Below, piece after piece: positions 11,240 through 22,266 of a stretch of 64,000 bases of DNA. The position numbers and the translations under genes were made by a program. Positions within the stretch are counted from its first letter, which is position 1, and every line of letters begins with the position of its first letter. The stretch comes from Polychytrium aggregatum (taxonomy: Eukaryota; Chytridiomycota; Chytridiomycetes; Polychytriales). The notes below the pieces were generated by a model. That model had not been told where the DNA came from. It saw only the letters and a program-made list of their open reading frames with translations, and did no database searches. Location: positions 310,001 through 374,000 of the forward strand of contig NW_026516230.1 of assembly GCF_025602895.1 (NCBI RefSeq), read 5' to 3'.

Positions 11240-11729
11240 CGACAGCGTTGATGGCGGATGAAGAAACGATGGGATAGGCGATGAATCGGGCCTGGCGAAC
11301 GACAGAAGGCTCTCTCGACAGAAGAATGAAATGCCCGGGCCATCGCAGGACATCCCCAGGAACAGCGGCAGCGTCCGTGATTGGGATGCGCTTGAGTCCA
11401 TCCGGTCGAGGATATCACCGTCATGCTTCGGATGCAGCGATCGTGCAGGTGCGAACCAAATGGCAACCCAAATGGCAACCCAAATGGCAACCCAAATGGC
11501 AACCCAAATGGCGACCCGAACTCCGAAGTCTGCCTGATCAGCCCAAACGCAACAGCCCCGCCCGCAACGCTCTCTTGGCCAAGATCTGCAGCACCTCCGT
11601 CTCGTGCCAGCCGCATCCCGGTCTCGCTCTGCTTCGTCCTGGTCCTGATCTGCTTTGTCCCGGCCCAGACGGCCTCGATGCACGCATCCCGTCTCCATCT
11701 CCGTCTCAGATTTCATCTCCATCGCCGCA
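11240..11729. promoter_or_regulatory. shared divergent promoter region with 12-bp tandem repeat
   Basis: The 490 bp between the TPGS1-like start (minus) and the SHG1-Tudor start (plus) must hold both promoters. At about 11456-11515 a 12-bp unit (caacccaaatgg) is repeated about five times almost perfectly. No further gene is visible; the long frames crossing it encode only the repeat (AIWV or MATQ runs). Confidence 0.55.
11456..11515. repeat. 12-bp tandem repeat, about 5 copies
   Basis: Unit aaatggcaaccc, near-identical copies; the last copy carries a substitution (ggcgaccc). It lies in the divergent promoter between the TPGS1-like and SHG1-Tudor genes. Confidence 0.85.
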
Positions 11730-14440
11730 ATGAGCCCCACCTTTGCCCTCTCGTCCCCCGATGATCTACTCCTCTCTCTCAAGCGCCGCGGCATCTTTGA
11801 CGAACTTCGGAAAGAGCTCCTGGACGCCTTTCAGTCGTCTGAGGAGGGCAGCCAATTCACCGTACGCATTCGATCCCTCCTCGCCAGCGAGATCGAGGCC
11901 ATTCGGCCAGGCAACAGTAGGATCGAGATCCACCGAGAGCTGATGGACAAGTCGACAAGGTAGCTGACCTGTCCTCACTACAGAGAGGACATGCATGAGT
12001 ATCAACTGCTTCACCCCTATCACCGACAGACTCCCATGTCGATTCCGGTGTGTCCCTCCCCCTTGATACAGCGGCGAGTGTATATTCCGCTTTCTCTGAC
12101 CACCCTCGATGCTCATGGCGCTTGATTGCTGATCACCAGAAGCAAGCCCCTGGCTGAGGCCGTCACCTTTGCCAACTCAACAACCATGCTCCATTCGAAA
12201 GACTTCATGGACCGCATCCGAGTCCGAATCGAGGATGCCATCTCGAAATGGCGTGACGAAGGGCAAGGTCGGTCATTATCTGTGGTTCGATATTCGGACT
12301 AATCGCTCGCACCGTCGTATCGAGCGGAGGGCAACCAAACGGCTCACGGACTTACACACAGTCTCTGGATTTCATCAATGGCGGCCCTAGATCGCAGCAC
12401 ACAAGCCAATCCCTCGCCTCAAGACAACCGGCCCGATCGCAACTCTCAGGTCCCGTCTCAACCCAAACCCGAAGCACCGACCCTGGTCGAACCAGCTCCC
12501 GAACACCACACATCCACGCAATCCAGCGGCGATGATACCAAGCCGAATACTGCAAAACCAGAGCCGAATACTGCAAAATCAGAGCCGAATACCGCAAAAC
12601 CAGAGCCGAATGCATCCATAATCGAGCCTTCGCATGTTTTAGCTTCCTCCGACTTGCCCGAACCCAAGGAGCCACAACCACAACCCAAGGACATTGACAA
12701 TCAAGGCAACCAGGACAGTCCTATCCACGAGGGTTCGTGAGCTTGAAAACACTGTCGCTCAGCACAGAACGGAAAAGAACTCACTGAGGTCATACCTCCA
12801 AGTGCATTTACCTCGCATGCACTCATTCTCACCGGGTTGTTACGACACCGCCCAGATCCCAATAATGTGCCCCAGGACGACGATATGGACATTGACAGCT
12901 ACGACCAAGAACAAAGCGACCAGAGTGCCATGCAGCCGGTGGAATCTTCAAGATCTACAGATGATCAACTTCTCATTGTACAGTCTCTGAGCCAACCTGG
13001 CGCTCCAAGCGTTGCTATGCAGCCTGATGCTGGCCCGCAACCCCAATCTCTGGGCGGCGACAGTCTGTTGACAGCCGACTCGACCAAGGCCGATGAACTC
13101 ACCGCCAGTTCGCTGCAGCCTCAGGGGCCTTCCAAACGGAGTCGATCCAGCTGGGCTGCTGGTGAGGGCGACACGATTGCGAACGATGCCCCGCTGCCCA
13201 AGAAACCCTTGCTCTCAGACGACTCGACAGAGCCACCAGCGTCCAAGGCACCCAGCACCTCCGAAGGAGCCACTGCCGAAGCAGAAGCACAGGCAAGTCA
13301 TACAGAACCAAGCACGTTGCAGGGACTTGACTCATACCCAGCCCCTGCCTCCGCGGCGTCGGCCCCGTCCACGCCCACCGGCTCCAAGACACCCGCAAAT
13401 AACATCAAGACGGAAGAGAGCGAGCCTGTGCACAAGAGAGGTGCGCTTGTTGCGGCGTTCGTGCCCATTCCATCGGACGAAGACAGCGACCTAGGGCTCA
13501 AGTGCTTCATTGTCAAGATCAAGAGACTCAACGCCGAGAAACAGGTGAACAACGACTCCCACAGCGACGAATATGTGATTTGGCGGAATCACCATGATCT
13601 CGTGTGGCTTGGAGATCAACGTGCGCTTAGCTTTGGCCCATACAAGCAAGCAAGCTTACTCCCTCCCTTTGCAGACCTATGTCGTCGTCGACCCCGACCC
13701 GGAGGCCCTTGACGACGGCAGCATCGAAGACACTTGGGACGTCCATCCCGTCAGCATCGTCAATTACAAATCGAATGTATTGGCAGAGCTTCTCCGAGCA
13801 GGCGATCGAGTCTATGCGCTCTACCGCGAGGCCCCCGATGCGCCACTCTCAACCGAGTTCTACGAAAGCACCGTCATCAAGATCAGCAAGGTATTTACCA
13901 GAGAGGGACAGGGCATCCGCGGCGACTGGTCCCCTCGTCTCTATACGTCTGCTTTGCTTTCAGTCCCTCGGTGCAACTGGTGTCTCTCCTTGAATCGCTA
14001 CTCTGCCTTGTTTTCGCCACATTGGTCTCTGGATGCACCCTCTTCCTGTCCCTCAACAATTGCTGATGTGGCCTTCCGACCGCCTCCAGAACATCGTGTC
14101 CGTTCGCTACTCGGACGGGGATACAGGCACGGTTCAGCGAGACGAACTATTCAAGCTTTCGTCTGACCACCACGACCGTCTCAAGAAGCACATTCAGACG
14201 CACTATGCCAGTCTCCTCTCACCCAAGCCCAAGGCCAAGACCAAGGCCAGCTCCAAGACCAAGGGCAAATCGCGAGCTGCCAGTGGCAGCAACAGTACCG
14301 GAGACTCCAACGCCGCCACACCCACTGCTGCCTCGGCCGCTGGGACGCCCAAGTCGAAATCGAGATCTGGATCGGCGGTGACAAGCCCCTCATCCTCCTC
14401 GTCGTCATCGCGGAAGAAGATTGCTCGGTCAGACTCGTAG
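11730..14440 (+). CDS. COMPASS SHG1/BOD1-domain protein fused to a Tudor-like domain
   Basis: Six exons (11730-11959, 12140-12267, 12391-12732, 12856-13544, 13675-13890, 14090-14440) join in phase to 651 residues. Residues about 8-115 match the SHG1/BOD1 family: DDLLLSLKRRGIFDELRKEL, then a second helical part ending RIEDAISKW. SHG1 is a small subunit of the Set1/COMPASS histone H3K4 methyltransferase. A long disordered region follows, with a repeated PNTAKPE motif (12538-12612) and Pro/Ser/Gln-rich sequence. At about 485-560 comes a barrel-like module, DRVYALYREAP...FYESTVIKI...VRYSDGDTGTV, that resembles a Tudor fold. The tail is Lys/Ser-rich. The donor of exon 3 is a weak GTTCGT and the exon 1 donor GTAGCT is also weak. 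Yeast Shg1 has no such C-terminal part. Confidence 0.75.
12538..12612 (+). repeat. 21-bp in-frame repeat (PNTAKPE), about 4 copies
   Basis: Unit like gccgaatactgcaaaaccaga, inside exon 3 of the SHG1-Tudor gene. The multiple-of-three period keeps the reading frame. Confidence 0.75.
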
Positions 14441-14790
14441 AGGGTCTCGAGAGACAAGTCGCGCACCAAGCTGGGCTCTGATGATGCTGTCAAGTGCAAA
14501 TCCGACATCATCGCCCATCGGCAACAGTATGATTGTCACGCGATTGACGACTGGCTCTTGGTGGCAGCTATCAATTGTATTTTCTGGTCCTTGCTGTGGC
14601 CGCGAATGGACATTTAATACACGATGCTCCAGTGTAGCCCGTTCCATTTCGCTTTGAGCTGCATAGCTGATTGCACACTATAGAGTGAGCATGGCAATCA
14701 ACAGAGCTGCGTGACAGGAAGGACCATGAAAGTGGCAAGCGCACATGCAGGTGGCACCGCGAGCATAGCCGTGTATCAGCCGAGCAGGTC
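14441..14790. other. convergent intergenic region
   Basis: 350 bp between the stop of the SHG1-Tudor gene and the stop of the LRR gene. It should hold both 3' untranslated regions and is locally AT-richer around 14600. Nothing else recognised. Confidence 0.45.
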
Positions 14791-17700
14791 TCAGTCCCGA
14801 ATGTAATCGCAAAACGTTTGGGTGAGAAACTGGCTCAGCCCCGGATCCTGTCGCCCCCCAAGATCTAGCGACGGACCACCGACGTGGATGCGACTCCACC
14901 AGGTGTTCCTATCAATCTGCCCGGCACTACCGCACTCGGGGGCGACGCACAGGTCAGCGTCATTGAAACAGCATGATCCGCTGAAAAGGGCGGGTCCGTC
15001 GCAAGGATGTGGATCTTGACGGCGCAATGTGCTGGATTTCGTTGAGGGCATCACAGGGGCATCGGGCTGTGAAGCAGGAATCTCAGCGGTAGATGCCGGC
15101 GTCTCGGCAGAAGATATGGCTCTGTTCGAGGTCGAAGGACAGGGACAATGCCGGAGCGTACTGCGACTTGAGGCATATGAAAATACCGAGGCGAGCTGCA
15201 GCGAGTTGAGGAGTGGCTTTCCGTTGCAGTCCAGATTCAGCTTGACTGCGATGACGTAGACGACATCCCCCGGAAGATGGATCTGAGGCTGGCTCTGGGT
15301 GTGGTCGACAAAGACCAGCGTCCGAATGACATTCAGCAGCCGTATGGCCAGTGCCCGCATCCTTTCGAAGCGCACCTTGTTTTGATTGCAGACAGCCTCG
15401 ATGCTCTGGAACACTGGCCAAGAAACACGCATCTGTGGGGCTAAGGCGAGGTGCTGCCGTTGCCGCTGTGGCATCCGGCCAAAGTGCAGATCGGCTCCCG
15501 AGCGGCTGTTGGCGGCGTGGGTCGAATCCACCCGAAACACTTCAAGACACCTGTTCTTCTCGCTCGCAGCCAGCAGCGCTTGGGCCGTGTCGCTGGGCAT
15601 AGAACCTGTGGACAGTAGCGGATCAAGCAGCCTTGTCGCAGAGAGACACTTGAGGACATTGTTGTGTTTCAGAAGTTCACTGAGCGAGGTCAGCACAAAA
15701 GCCGACATTGGTATCTCGTCCATGACCAGCGACTGGAGTCCACGGTAGCTGCTCTGCCGAGCCAGGGACCCAAAGAGGGAAGCAGCGCCAAGGTCACCAA
15801 TTGTCGGGTTGAACGACAGATCCAGGTGGCGCAGGCTTTGGTTGAAAATGCCGTCGGAGTTGGGCTCGCAAAAGACCTTGGCCAGACTGCGGGCGCCGCC
15901 GTCGTCGATCAGATTGTTGGACAGCACCAAATATTGCAAGCCTTGGCTCGCCATCAATGCCGCGGCGATTGATTTGCAGCCCTTGCTCGTGATGCGGTTA
16001 GATGACAGATCTAGAAGAACAAGCGAGCGACTGAGCGCCGTCTGGGTCAGCGCGCGCGAGAGTATGGCGACATGCTGGTCTGCGATCGAGCAGGACTCGA
16101 GAATGAGTCGCGACAAGACTTGGTTCGAGTTTGCCTGGGCAGACTCGGAGAGAGCCGAAAAGAATCGAAGCTGCTCTGTGGCGGTGGCAAACAGATCGCC
16201 CTTGATCCAAAGCTGTGATACCCCGCGATTTACCGAGGCGGCCAGCTCTGCGAGTTTCTGAGAAACATCAGCATCGACACTGCCGTTGTCATCGCTCCGA
16301 TCGTCCCGATCACCACTATGGGTCGAGCCAAGGTCTGGCAGCGTTGGGGAAGAATCGTCCTGGACAAATCGCAGTTGATAGAGTCGGCAGCGACGCGCCC
16401 ACAGACAGTGGATGATTCTTGCTATCGACGGCGAGCACTTGAAGTTTGTAAATAGGTCTGCTAGAGTACCCCAGTGCAGAAAACGAATGGATGTGTTGAT
16501 GCGCAAGCCTTCGGCGATGTGTGTGGCTGCAGCTGGATGGGGGATGCCGGCGAAGCTGGAGAAGGACTTTGGATAGAGCGAACATGAATAGCGAGCTTCC
16601 TTGCAGCGAAGCACCCGCAGCGATCGACTGAAAGCCAGGGCATTGCTGATTGCTTTCCATGCCTCCTCTGTGGCGCTGATGGACGACAGATCAATATCAC
16701 GCAGTCCCAGGGGGGTCGAGTCAGTTCCGAAGGTGTTCTTGGTTCTCCGGAGGGCCTGAAGGACATTGGAGCTGAAACAAGCGTCTGTTGCTTCAGGAGC
16801 CCCCTCTGGGTTTGGCAGTTTGCTTGTCTCAGCGATGTCGGCGTTGAGTATCGTGCTCAGCCATCCGGCTCCGATTGTGGTGATCTCATTGCCGCTCCAG
16901 TCGAGGATATCAAGGCCGCCGTGGACAGCGACGGCTGCCAACAGTAAATCCGAGTCGTTGCACTCCCAGGCCATCCACCCTAGACCAAGTTCTTTGAGAG
17001 CTGCGAGAGATACTATCGTGTGCGCTAGGCTCTCGGCCGCAGGTGAGTGGTCCTCCATGACGATTGCGGCACGCCCCACGTTGCCGCACAGAATGAGACT
17101 TTGGAGAGTTGGTGACCCCCGAAGGGCTTCGCAGATGTCCCTGATGCCGGTGCCGCTGAGGCCGTTGAAGGCGATATCGAGGGCGACCAGGCTGTGGTGG
17201 TCTTGCAAGATGCGGGCCAGTTCGCGAGCACCGACATCCCGCATCATGCAATAGGGCAGCTTGAGCTTAGCCAGCGGACGGGGGGCAGCCAATTCACGGA
17301 ATCTGGGCAGTCCAAAAGTTCTCGGATTGCGGCGATCGAGCGACGAGTCCCGGAGAAGACCAGCAATGTCCTGGATGTGCTCGGGCGAAAGGTGGTCGAG
17401 CTGCGGGCGACGGGACTCGTAGCGGAGACGAGGGCCAATGCGCTGATCGCACGAGTGCTGGTTGCAACTGTCGTCCTGGTCGCTGATATCACCGGTATCA
17501 GCGTTACTGTCGCCGAATGAGGAGTGCCCGTCGATGGAGCCCTGGCCGCCGACGATCACAAGCTCGCGAACGCCGTGCCGAGCGGTGCTGTCCGCCAGCA
17601 AGTCGAAACCCAATGGGACACGGATGGAGGGCTCGGATGCCAGCGACCCGAGCCGTTCGAGAGGCACAGGACTGGTGACAGCGAACCGGCGCATCTGGTC

Positions 17701-18207
17701 GCAAGCATCAGGCGACAGGGCGGTGCCGTCCGAGAGCAGAGGGTCGGGGAACTGCCGGAGGAAGAGCACCACTTTCCGGGCCTGGCAACTCCGAAAGTTG
17801 TGGCCGGCGCCCAGGCAAAGGGCACACGACGATTCCAGTGGGTGTGGGAAGTGGAAGCGGCCACGACGGCCCGCTGTCGTCCCGGGAAAATGCCGGCACA
17901 GTAGCGACAGCAAGTCCAGCAGCAGGTCCAGCCCGTCATCATCGTCGTTGTCGATGTCGATGCCGCCGTTGCCGGTTTGCAGTGCAGCCAGTCGCCGGGC
18001 AAGAAACTCGGTGCGGGTCAGGTACCTCGGGTCAAGGCGAACGATGCAGGCCAGGGCAGTGGCCGGCTTGAGGGAGAGAAGAGGGATACCGACCAGGGTC
18101 GAGTTCTGCAGCGACGGAATGGCCGGCAGGGCCGTGCGGGATGCTGGGATGGCTTCGCCGAAAGGGCCCGCTGGATCGAGAGACGAAATGCGGTTGGTTG
18201 TGTTCAT
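14791..18207 (-). CDS. leucine-rich-repeat (ribonuclease-inhibitor/NLRC3-type) protein with CCHC zinc knuckle
   Basis: One intronless frame; the ATG at 18207 gives 1138 residues (the frame is open to 18345). Near residues 128-141 the spacing C-x2-C-x4-H-x4-C (CALCLGAGHNFRSC) is a zinc knuckle, the kind that binds RNA or DNA. From about residue 290 there are leucine-rich repeats of the RNH1/NLRC3 type, for example LVALDIAFNGLSGTGI and LQYLVLSNNLIDDGGARSLA. They are interrupted by an acidic Asp/Ser loop around 640. The C-terminal 200 residues are Ser/Pro/Cys-rich and have no recognised fold. No NTPase or signal peptide is seen. The LRR part probably binds a protein partner; function and target are unknown. 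It lies downstream of the RCC1 gene on the same strand. Confidence 0.8.
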   Translation of the reverse strand: MNTTNRISSLDPAGPFGEAIPASRTALPAIPSLQNSTLVGIPLLSLKPATALACIVRLDPRYLTRTEFLARRLAALQTGNGGIDIDNDDDDGLDLLLDLLSLLCRHFPGTTAGRRGRFHFPHPLESSCALCLGAGHNFRSCQARKVVLFLRQFPDPLLSDGTALSPDACDQMRRFAVTSPVPLERLGSLASEPSIRVPLGFDLLADSTARHGVRELVIVGGQGSIDGHSSFGDSNADTGDISDQDDSCNQHSCDQRIGPRLRYESRRPQLDHLSPEHIQDIAGLLRDSSLDRRNPRTFGLPRFRELAAPRPLAKLKLPYCMMRDVGARELARILQDHHSLVALDIAFNGLSGTGIRDICEALRGSPTLQSLILCGNVGRAAIVMEDHSPAAESLAHTIVSLAALKELGLGWMAWECNDSDLLLAAVAVHGGLDILDWSGNEITTIGAGWLSTILNADIAETSKLPNPEGAPEATDACFSSNVLQALRRTKNTFGTDSTPLGLRDIDLSSISATEEAWKAISNALAFSRSLRVLRCKEARYSCSLYPKSFSSFAGIPHPAAATHIAEGLRINTSIRFLHWGTLADLFTNFKCSPSIARIIHCLWARRCRLYQLRFVQDDSSPTLPDLGSTHSGDRDDRSDDNGSVDADVSQKLAELAASVNRGVSQLWIKGDLFATATEQLRFFSALSESAQANSNQVLSRLILESCSIADQHVAILSRALTQTALSRSLVLLDLSSNRITSKGCKSIAAALMASQGLQYLVLSNNLIDDGGARSLAKVFCEPNSDGIFNQSLRHLDLSFNPTIGDLGAASLFGSLARQSSYRGLQSLVMDEIPMSAFVLTSLSELLKHNNVLKCLSATRLLDPLLSTGSMPSDTAQALLAASEKNRCLEVFRVDSTHAANSRSGADLHFGRMPQRQRQHLALAPQMRVSWPVFQSIEAVCNQNKVRFERMRALAIRLLNVIRTLVFVDHTQSQPQIHLPGDVVYVIAVKLNLDCNGKPLLNSLQLASVFSYASSRSTLRHCPCPSTSNRAISSAETPASTAEIPASQPDAPVMPSTKSSTLRRQDPHPCDGPALFSGSCCFNDADLCVAPECGSAGQIDRNTWWSRIHVGGPSLDLGGRQDPGLSQFLTQTFCDYIRD

Positions 18208-18569
18208 CGATGATGTGCTTAAAAGTGCTCGCTGTAGTGGACAAGGCCGGGGAATGCCAAGGACTCGGACTCGAATAGAATAGAATTGAAAAGAGGGTGT
18301 TTGCTGTGTTGGATAGCGACGCTGGGTCGGTTGAGTACTGCCCAAGCAGATGGAGGCCGACCGTCTCGATCGCCCGCTGTGGGGCGAGGTGCTGCATCGA
18401 AACCCTCACTGCCCGGCAGCCAGACAATGCGATCGATGGTCCTCCAATCGCGGGATCTATGTAATTCGACTGCTTGTCGATGATGCTGCGACCCCGCGAG
18501 AAGGACGCCCGGATCGAGTATCTTGCAAATGCCTGTCGCGACGAGGAGAAGATGCGTATATTGCCACCA
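18208..18569. other. region between RCC1 stop and LRR start
   Basis: About 360 bp that should contain the LRR promoter and the RCC1 3' flank. Both neighbouring frames run partly into it, but no independent gene is supported. Confidence 0.35.
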
Positions 18570-19760
18570 TCAAACTCTGCGATCTGCAGACCGGATGCAA
18601 ACCAGCGAGTGGCCACATCCGCACCCAGCTACACTCACCCGGCCCACAATACCCTCGAGGATCGTCGGTTCGCAGTCCCGGGTGGCTCCGTTTCCACAGT
18701 TGCCGTGCTCGTTCCATCCCCAGGCATGACACCGCCCATCCTCGTCGACGGCCAGGACATGTTCAGAGCCGCAGACGATCGACGAGACTCGGCCGCATTG
18801 CAGCGGTATCCGCACGGGCTTCCAGCAGAGCGGTGTCGGCTGGCTTGCTGTCGCTCCTGAGCTCCGAGCAGCAAGTTCGTCGTGCTTGATCCCCAGCTGG
18901 CCATGGTCGTTGCGGCCCCAGGCATAGACCGCTCCGGACGCCGTCAGGGCCATGCTATGCGACCATCCGCTGCAGACCTGGCGCACCGGGTCGGTTGTAG
19001 CCTCAGGCAAGTCGATGCGCCGGGGGACTGCCGTGGACTTGATCGACGATGGCTGCTGTCCAAGCTGACCATGTCTGTTCCAGCCCAATGCATAGATCTC
19101 CCCATCGAGGGTCAAGATGATGGTATGTTTCTGGCCGCATGCGACAGCCGCCCCGTTGTCGATGCCTTGAATGCGCAAAGGCTGGAACGGAGCCAGGTTT
19201 GATTTGCTGTTGCCAGCGTCGCTCTGACGCTGCCCCAACTGCCCAGATCGATTGCATCCCCATGCCCAGACCTGGCCGTTCTCCAGCACGGCGACGGTGT
19301 GTCGGATCCCGCAGTCCACATCCACAACTGGCCCGGGCAGGCCACGGACTGATGTTGCAGTGCATGACGACTCGGCACCGCCGGTGTCGTAACCCAACTG
19401 GCCGTACCGATTCTCGCCGAATGTCCAGAGGATGCCGTCCTGGTCCAGCGCAGCGGTATGGTTCCACCCGCAGCGAACCTTGGCCCATCGATGACTCGGC
19501 TGCGTTTGGACAAGATCAGCTTGAGAGGACGCCTTGCCCGGTTGGCGACCGAGTTGGCCCTGAGAGTTGTCGCCCCAGGTGACGAGCGATCCGTCGTCAA
19601 GAACCATAGCCGAATGATTTGCACCGCCGCTGAGTGATACAGCAACGGCCGAGATCAGGAAGCTGTCTTCAAGGGCGGGCTCAGGACAGTGGGCATCGCT
19701 CGATGAAGCAATCCCGAGCTGCCCGTGCGAGTTTGATCCAAAGGCAAGAAGCGCAGACAT
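18570..19760 (-). CDS. RCC1-repeat protein, ATS1/SERGEF-like
   Basis: One intronless frame of 396 residues beginning MSALLAFGSNSHGQLG. Seven or so RCC1 blades are visible through repeated motifs such as WGDNSQGQLG, FGENRYGQLG, WGCNRSGQLG, LGWNRHGQLG, WGRNDHGQLG and WGWNEHGNCG, separated by CGxxHTxxL strands. The length and the blade at the very N-terminus suit the ATS1/SERGEF group more than nuclear RCC1, which binds Ran. ATS1 is linked to tubulin and diphthamide-related functions in yeast; SERGEF to secretion. Which one applies cannot be decided here. A seven-bladed propeller with no other domain is clear. Confidence 0.85.
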   Translation of the reverse strand: MSALLAFGSNSHGQLGIASSSDAHCPEPALEDSFLISAVAVSLSGGANHSAMVLDDGSLVTWGDNSQGQLGRQPGKASSQADLVQTQPSHRWAKVRCGWNHTAALDQDGILWTFGENRYGQLGYDTGGAESSCTATSVRGLPGPVVDVDCGIRHTVAVLENGQVWAWGCNRSGQLGQRQSDAGNSKSNLAPFQPLRIQGIDNGAAVACGQKHTIILTLDGEIYALGWNRHGQLGQQPSSIKSTAVPRRIDLPEATTDPVRQVCSGWSHSMALTASGAVYAWGRNDHGQLGIKHDELAARSSGATASQPTPLCWKPVRIPLQCGRVSSIVCGSEHVLAVDEDGRCHAWGWNEHGNCGNGATRDCEPTILEGIVGRVSVAGCGCGHSLVCIRSADRRV

Positions 19761-20507
19761 GGGCGATGCGGGTTGATCGGATGAGGGTGCCGCGCTGGGA
19801 GAGGAGGCTGCACCGGATTTCGTTGTGGTAGTTTGGTTGCAAAGAGCGACTTGCGCTGAGCCGATGTGTATGGAGTGGGCACGAGGCGGATGAGGGTGGT
19901 GATGCCAAGCGGGGAGAACGATGGTGTTGCCAGTCTGCAGGTATATCCCAAGACGAGAGGATGATGAGCACTGCTACTGGTCAAGCAGGGATGGTGGATG
20001 ATCAGGCAGAGAGATCCATCGACGCGATGGCGGGAAACGGCAGGCAATTCGGAGTGAGAGCAGCGGGCTTGATGGTGCTGGGTTCAAAGGTGGATTGCAT
20101 TTCCAGTCAGTGCGATGTAAAAACGAAACACCCAGTTGAGTTCTTCAGGTCTTGAATTCTCACTTCACCAAGGAGGCTGGCATTGTGATTGCCTCTGAGA
20201 ATGGCGATGCATCGTGGAGCAAGGGAAAAGTAGGAATGGATCACCAAAGGAGATTGACCAGATGTATTCAAGACTGTGCTCCCCCAAACAACAGGCAGCG
20301 AATGTGAAGAAACCAAAGGTGCACTGTCTCGTTTCGTTACAAGCATACTATATAGCACGGACCGATGCTATGCTGAGAAGAAATACGACCATAAATTATT
20401 GCTGAAGCTCGGCTTGGGTTGGCGAAGTGCAATTGGCGAAGTACAATTGGTGAAGTACAATTGGCTTGCAAGAGATCATAGAAGTTGCGAATAGTGAGGT
20501 GAGGCGT
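19761..20507. other. intergenic region, AT-richer part with short repeats
   Basis: About 750 bp between the M43 protease stop and the RCC1 start, both minus strand. The part from 20100 to 20465 is clearly AT-richer than the rest of the window. At about 20427-20466 a motif like gaagtacaattgg recurs three times. No convincing open frame. Confidence 0.4.
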
Positions 20508-22266
20508 CTAGAGAGCAAGGAACTGGAGGGCGCCGAGGATGGCGGTGCCGATCAAGAGGGCCGAGACAGTGGTGGCGGCAGCACCGGACTTGCGAGGAGT
20601 AGGGGTGCTGGAAGGCTGGGTCTGAGTTCGGTTGTCGGCACGGAAGAGGTTCCACTGAGCCTGCATGCGCTGGATTTGACCGGGAGTGAAGTTGTTCTGG
20701 CACGAATCCATCGAGTAGTCCATGAAGTTGCGGACGGGGTCCAGTCCAGGGTCAAGAGGGCAAGTGTCTTGGTTGAGAGGGCAGAGGCTGGAGTCGGTGG
20801 CCTGTTGGGTAGGATGGGAGATGGTGAGTTGGTTGTTTCGATCGGCCGGTATCTCGATGAAGGTTTCGGCATGGTGCAAGGCGCCCTTCCTCATATCCCG
20901 TATAGAGCCCAGGCCGAATGAGACCTGCGGCGCGAGTATCGAGATCTAGCGTGCAGCAGGGAAGCCAAGTGTACTTACAGCAGCCTGTTGGGGAGTGTCA
21001 CTGACGTAGTCTCCAGGCTCAGAGCAGCCACCCTGGAAAGTATGGTACAGTCCCAGCCCTGTGGTTTCCAGCGGCGAGCGGTAGCAAGGCGTCAGAAAGT
21101 GTAGCGGCGATAACGAGCAGCGAATTGACGATTGTCGATTCCGCACGAGGCCCTCAACGATCGAGTCGCTCAGGTGGCAATGTGAGTGACAACAGGACAT
21201 TGCATCGCAGGTGCCGATACTCACAGTGTCCAACTTCGTGGGCCAGCGTTGTCGAGTTGATCTTGTTGACTTCGCTGGCGCGCATGATGACACCGTCCTG
21301 ACCAGGGTGGGCAGCATAGTCACTGGGGAAGGCAGCAAGGCCAAGGAAGTTGGTGTCGCTTGCTCCAGGAAGAGCAATCTCGCTAACGGTGTAAATGTTC
21401 AGAGTGCTTGCACCACCCTTTCGGAGGGCCGCCTTCATCTCGCCAAGGAGATACTCTTCCTCGTTTGTGGTCGCTGTGAGATGTATGAAGGAACATCGAT
21501 GAGACGAGTCAGTTCAGAGCTGTCCAGCCAATACGCTCACGAGAGTATTTCACACGGCGACGAGCTCGCGATGCAATCCGGGGCAGCGGTCGTGATCAAA
21601 CACGTACAAACATGAGGATTGAACCACGAGACATTGTTGAAAGTGTCGACGCCCTTGACGGTGAACTGGAATGTGGTAAACTTGGCGTAGATGGCCGACA
21701 TGTAGTTCATGGCGACCTGGATGTCGTTGTTGCTGATGTTGGAGGTGGCAGTGGCGTTGGAGCCCAGATGCCAGTAGACATCGATGTTGACGTTGCCGGT
21801 GGCAGCAAAGATCTGCGTTCGACGGGAATGCGATGTGAGAACCCATATACTCGCGAGCAGTCCAATGCATGCCGAGCCATGGATAGGGCGATCCAAAGAC
21901 GGCCATGCAATTCAGTTGAACTGCGATCGATGCTTACCTTGGGGAGCGAGTTCTGCTCAATGTATCTTTGAGTGCGCTAGATGGTGATCGATTGTAACCC
22001 GACAGAGCAGCACAAGCCGGAGAATATGGTTATGCGTTAACGTCCGCGGTGCAAATGGCACCCCGTGAGGGTTGAAGACCAAGCTAGAGGCGACGTGGGC
22101 CTTCGATATCGGCAGAGGCGAGCGGGAATGCGTTTGCTTGTTGTACCTGGTTGGCAAGCATGGCGGCAGCGGCGTCCTGGGGATGCGAGCCGCAGAAGGC
22201 ATCGACCGACACAGCGCTCATGGAGCTGGCGGCGAGCAAGAAGAGGAGGGACTGGGCGATGGTCAT
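20508..22266 (-). CDS. secreted M43 (pappalysin/cytophagalysin-type) metalloprotease, probably GPI-anchored
   Basis: Six exons (22266-22147, 21976-21938, 21812-21608, 21473-21225, 21058-20979, 20801-20508) join in phase to 328 residues. A signal peptide spans about residues 1-23 (MTIAQSLLFLLAASSMSAVS). Splicing exon 4 to exon 5 creates the zinc motif HEVGHWLGLYH at about 200-210, the extended HExxHxxGxxH of metzincin family M43. It is followed by GGC and the conserved DPVRNFMDYSMDSC with the Met-turn and FTPGQIQRMQAQW. The protein ends in a Ser/Thr/Pro linker and a hydrophobic tail after SGAAATTV, typical of a GPI attachment signal. It should act at the cell surface or outside the cell on proteins. 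An alternative upstream ATG at 22347 would only lengthen the leader. Confidence 0.93.
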
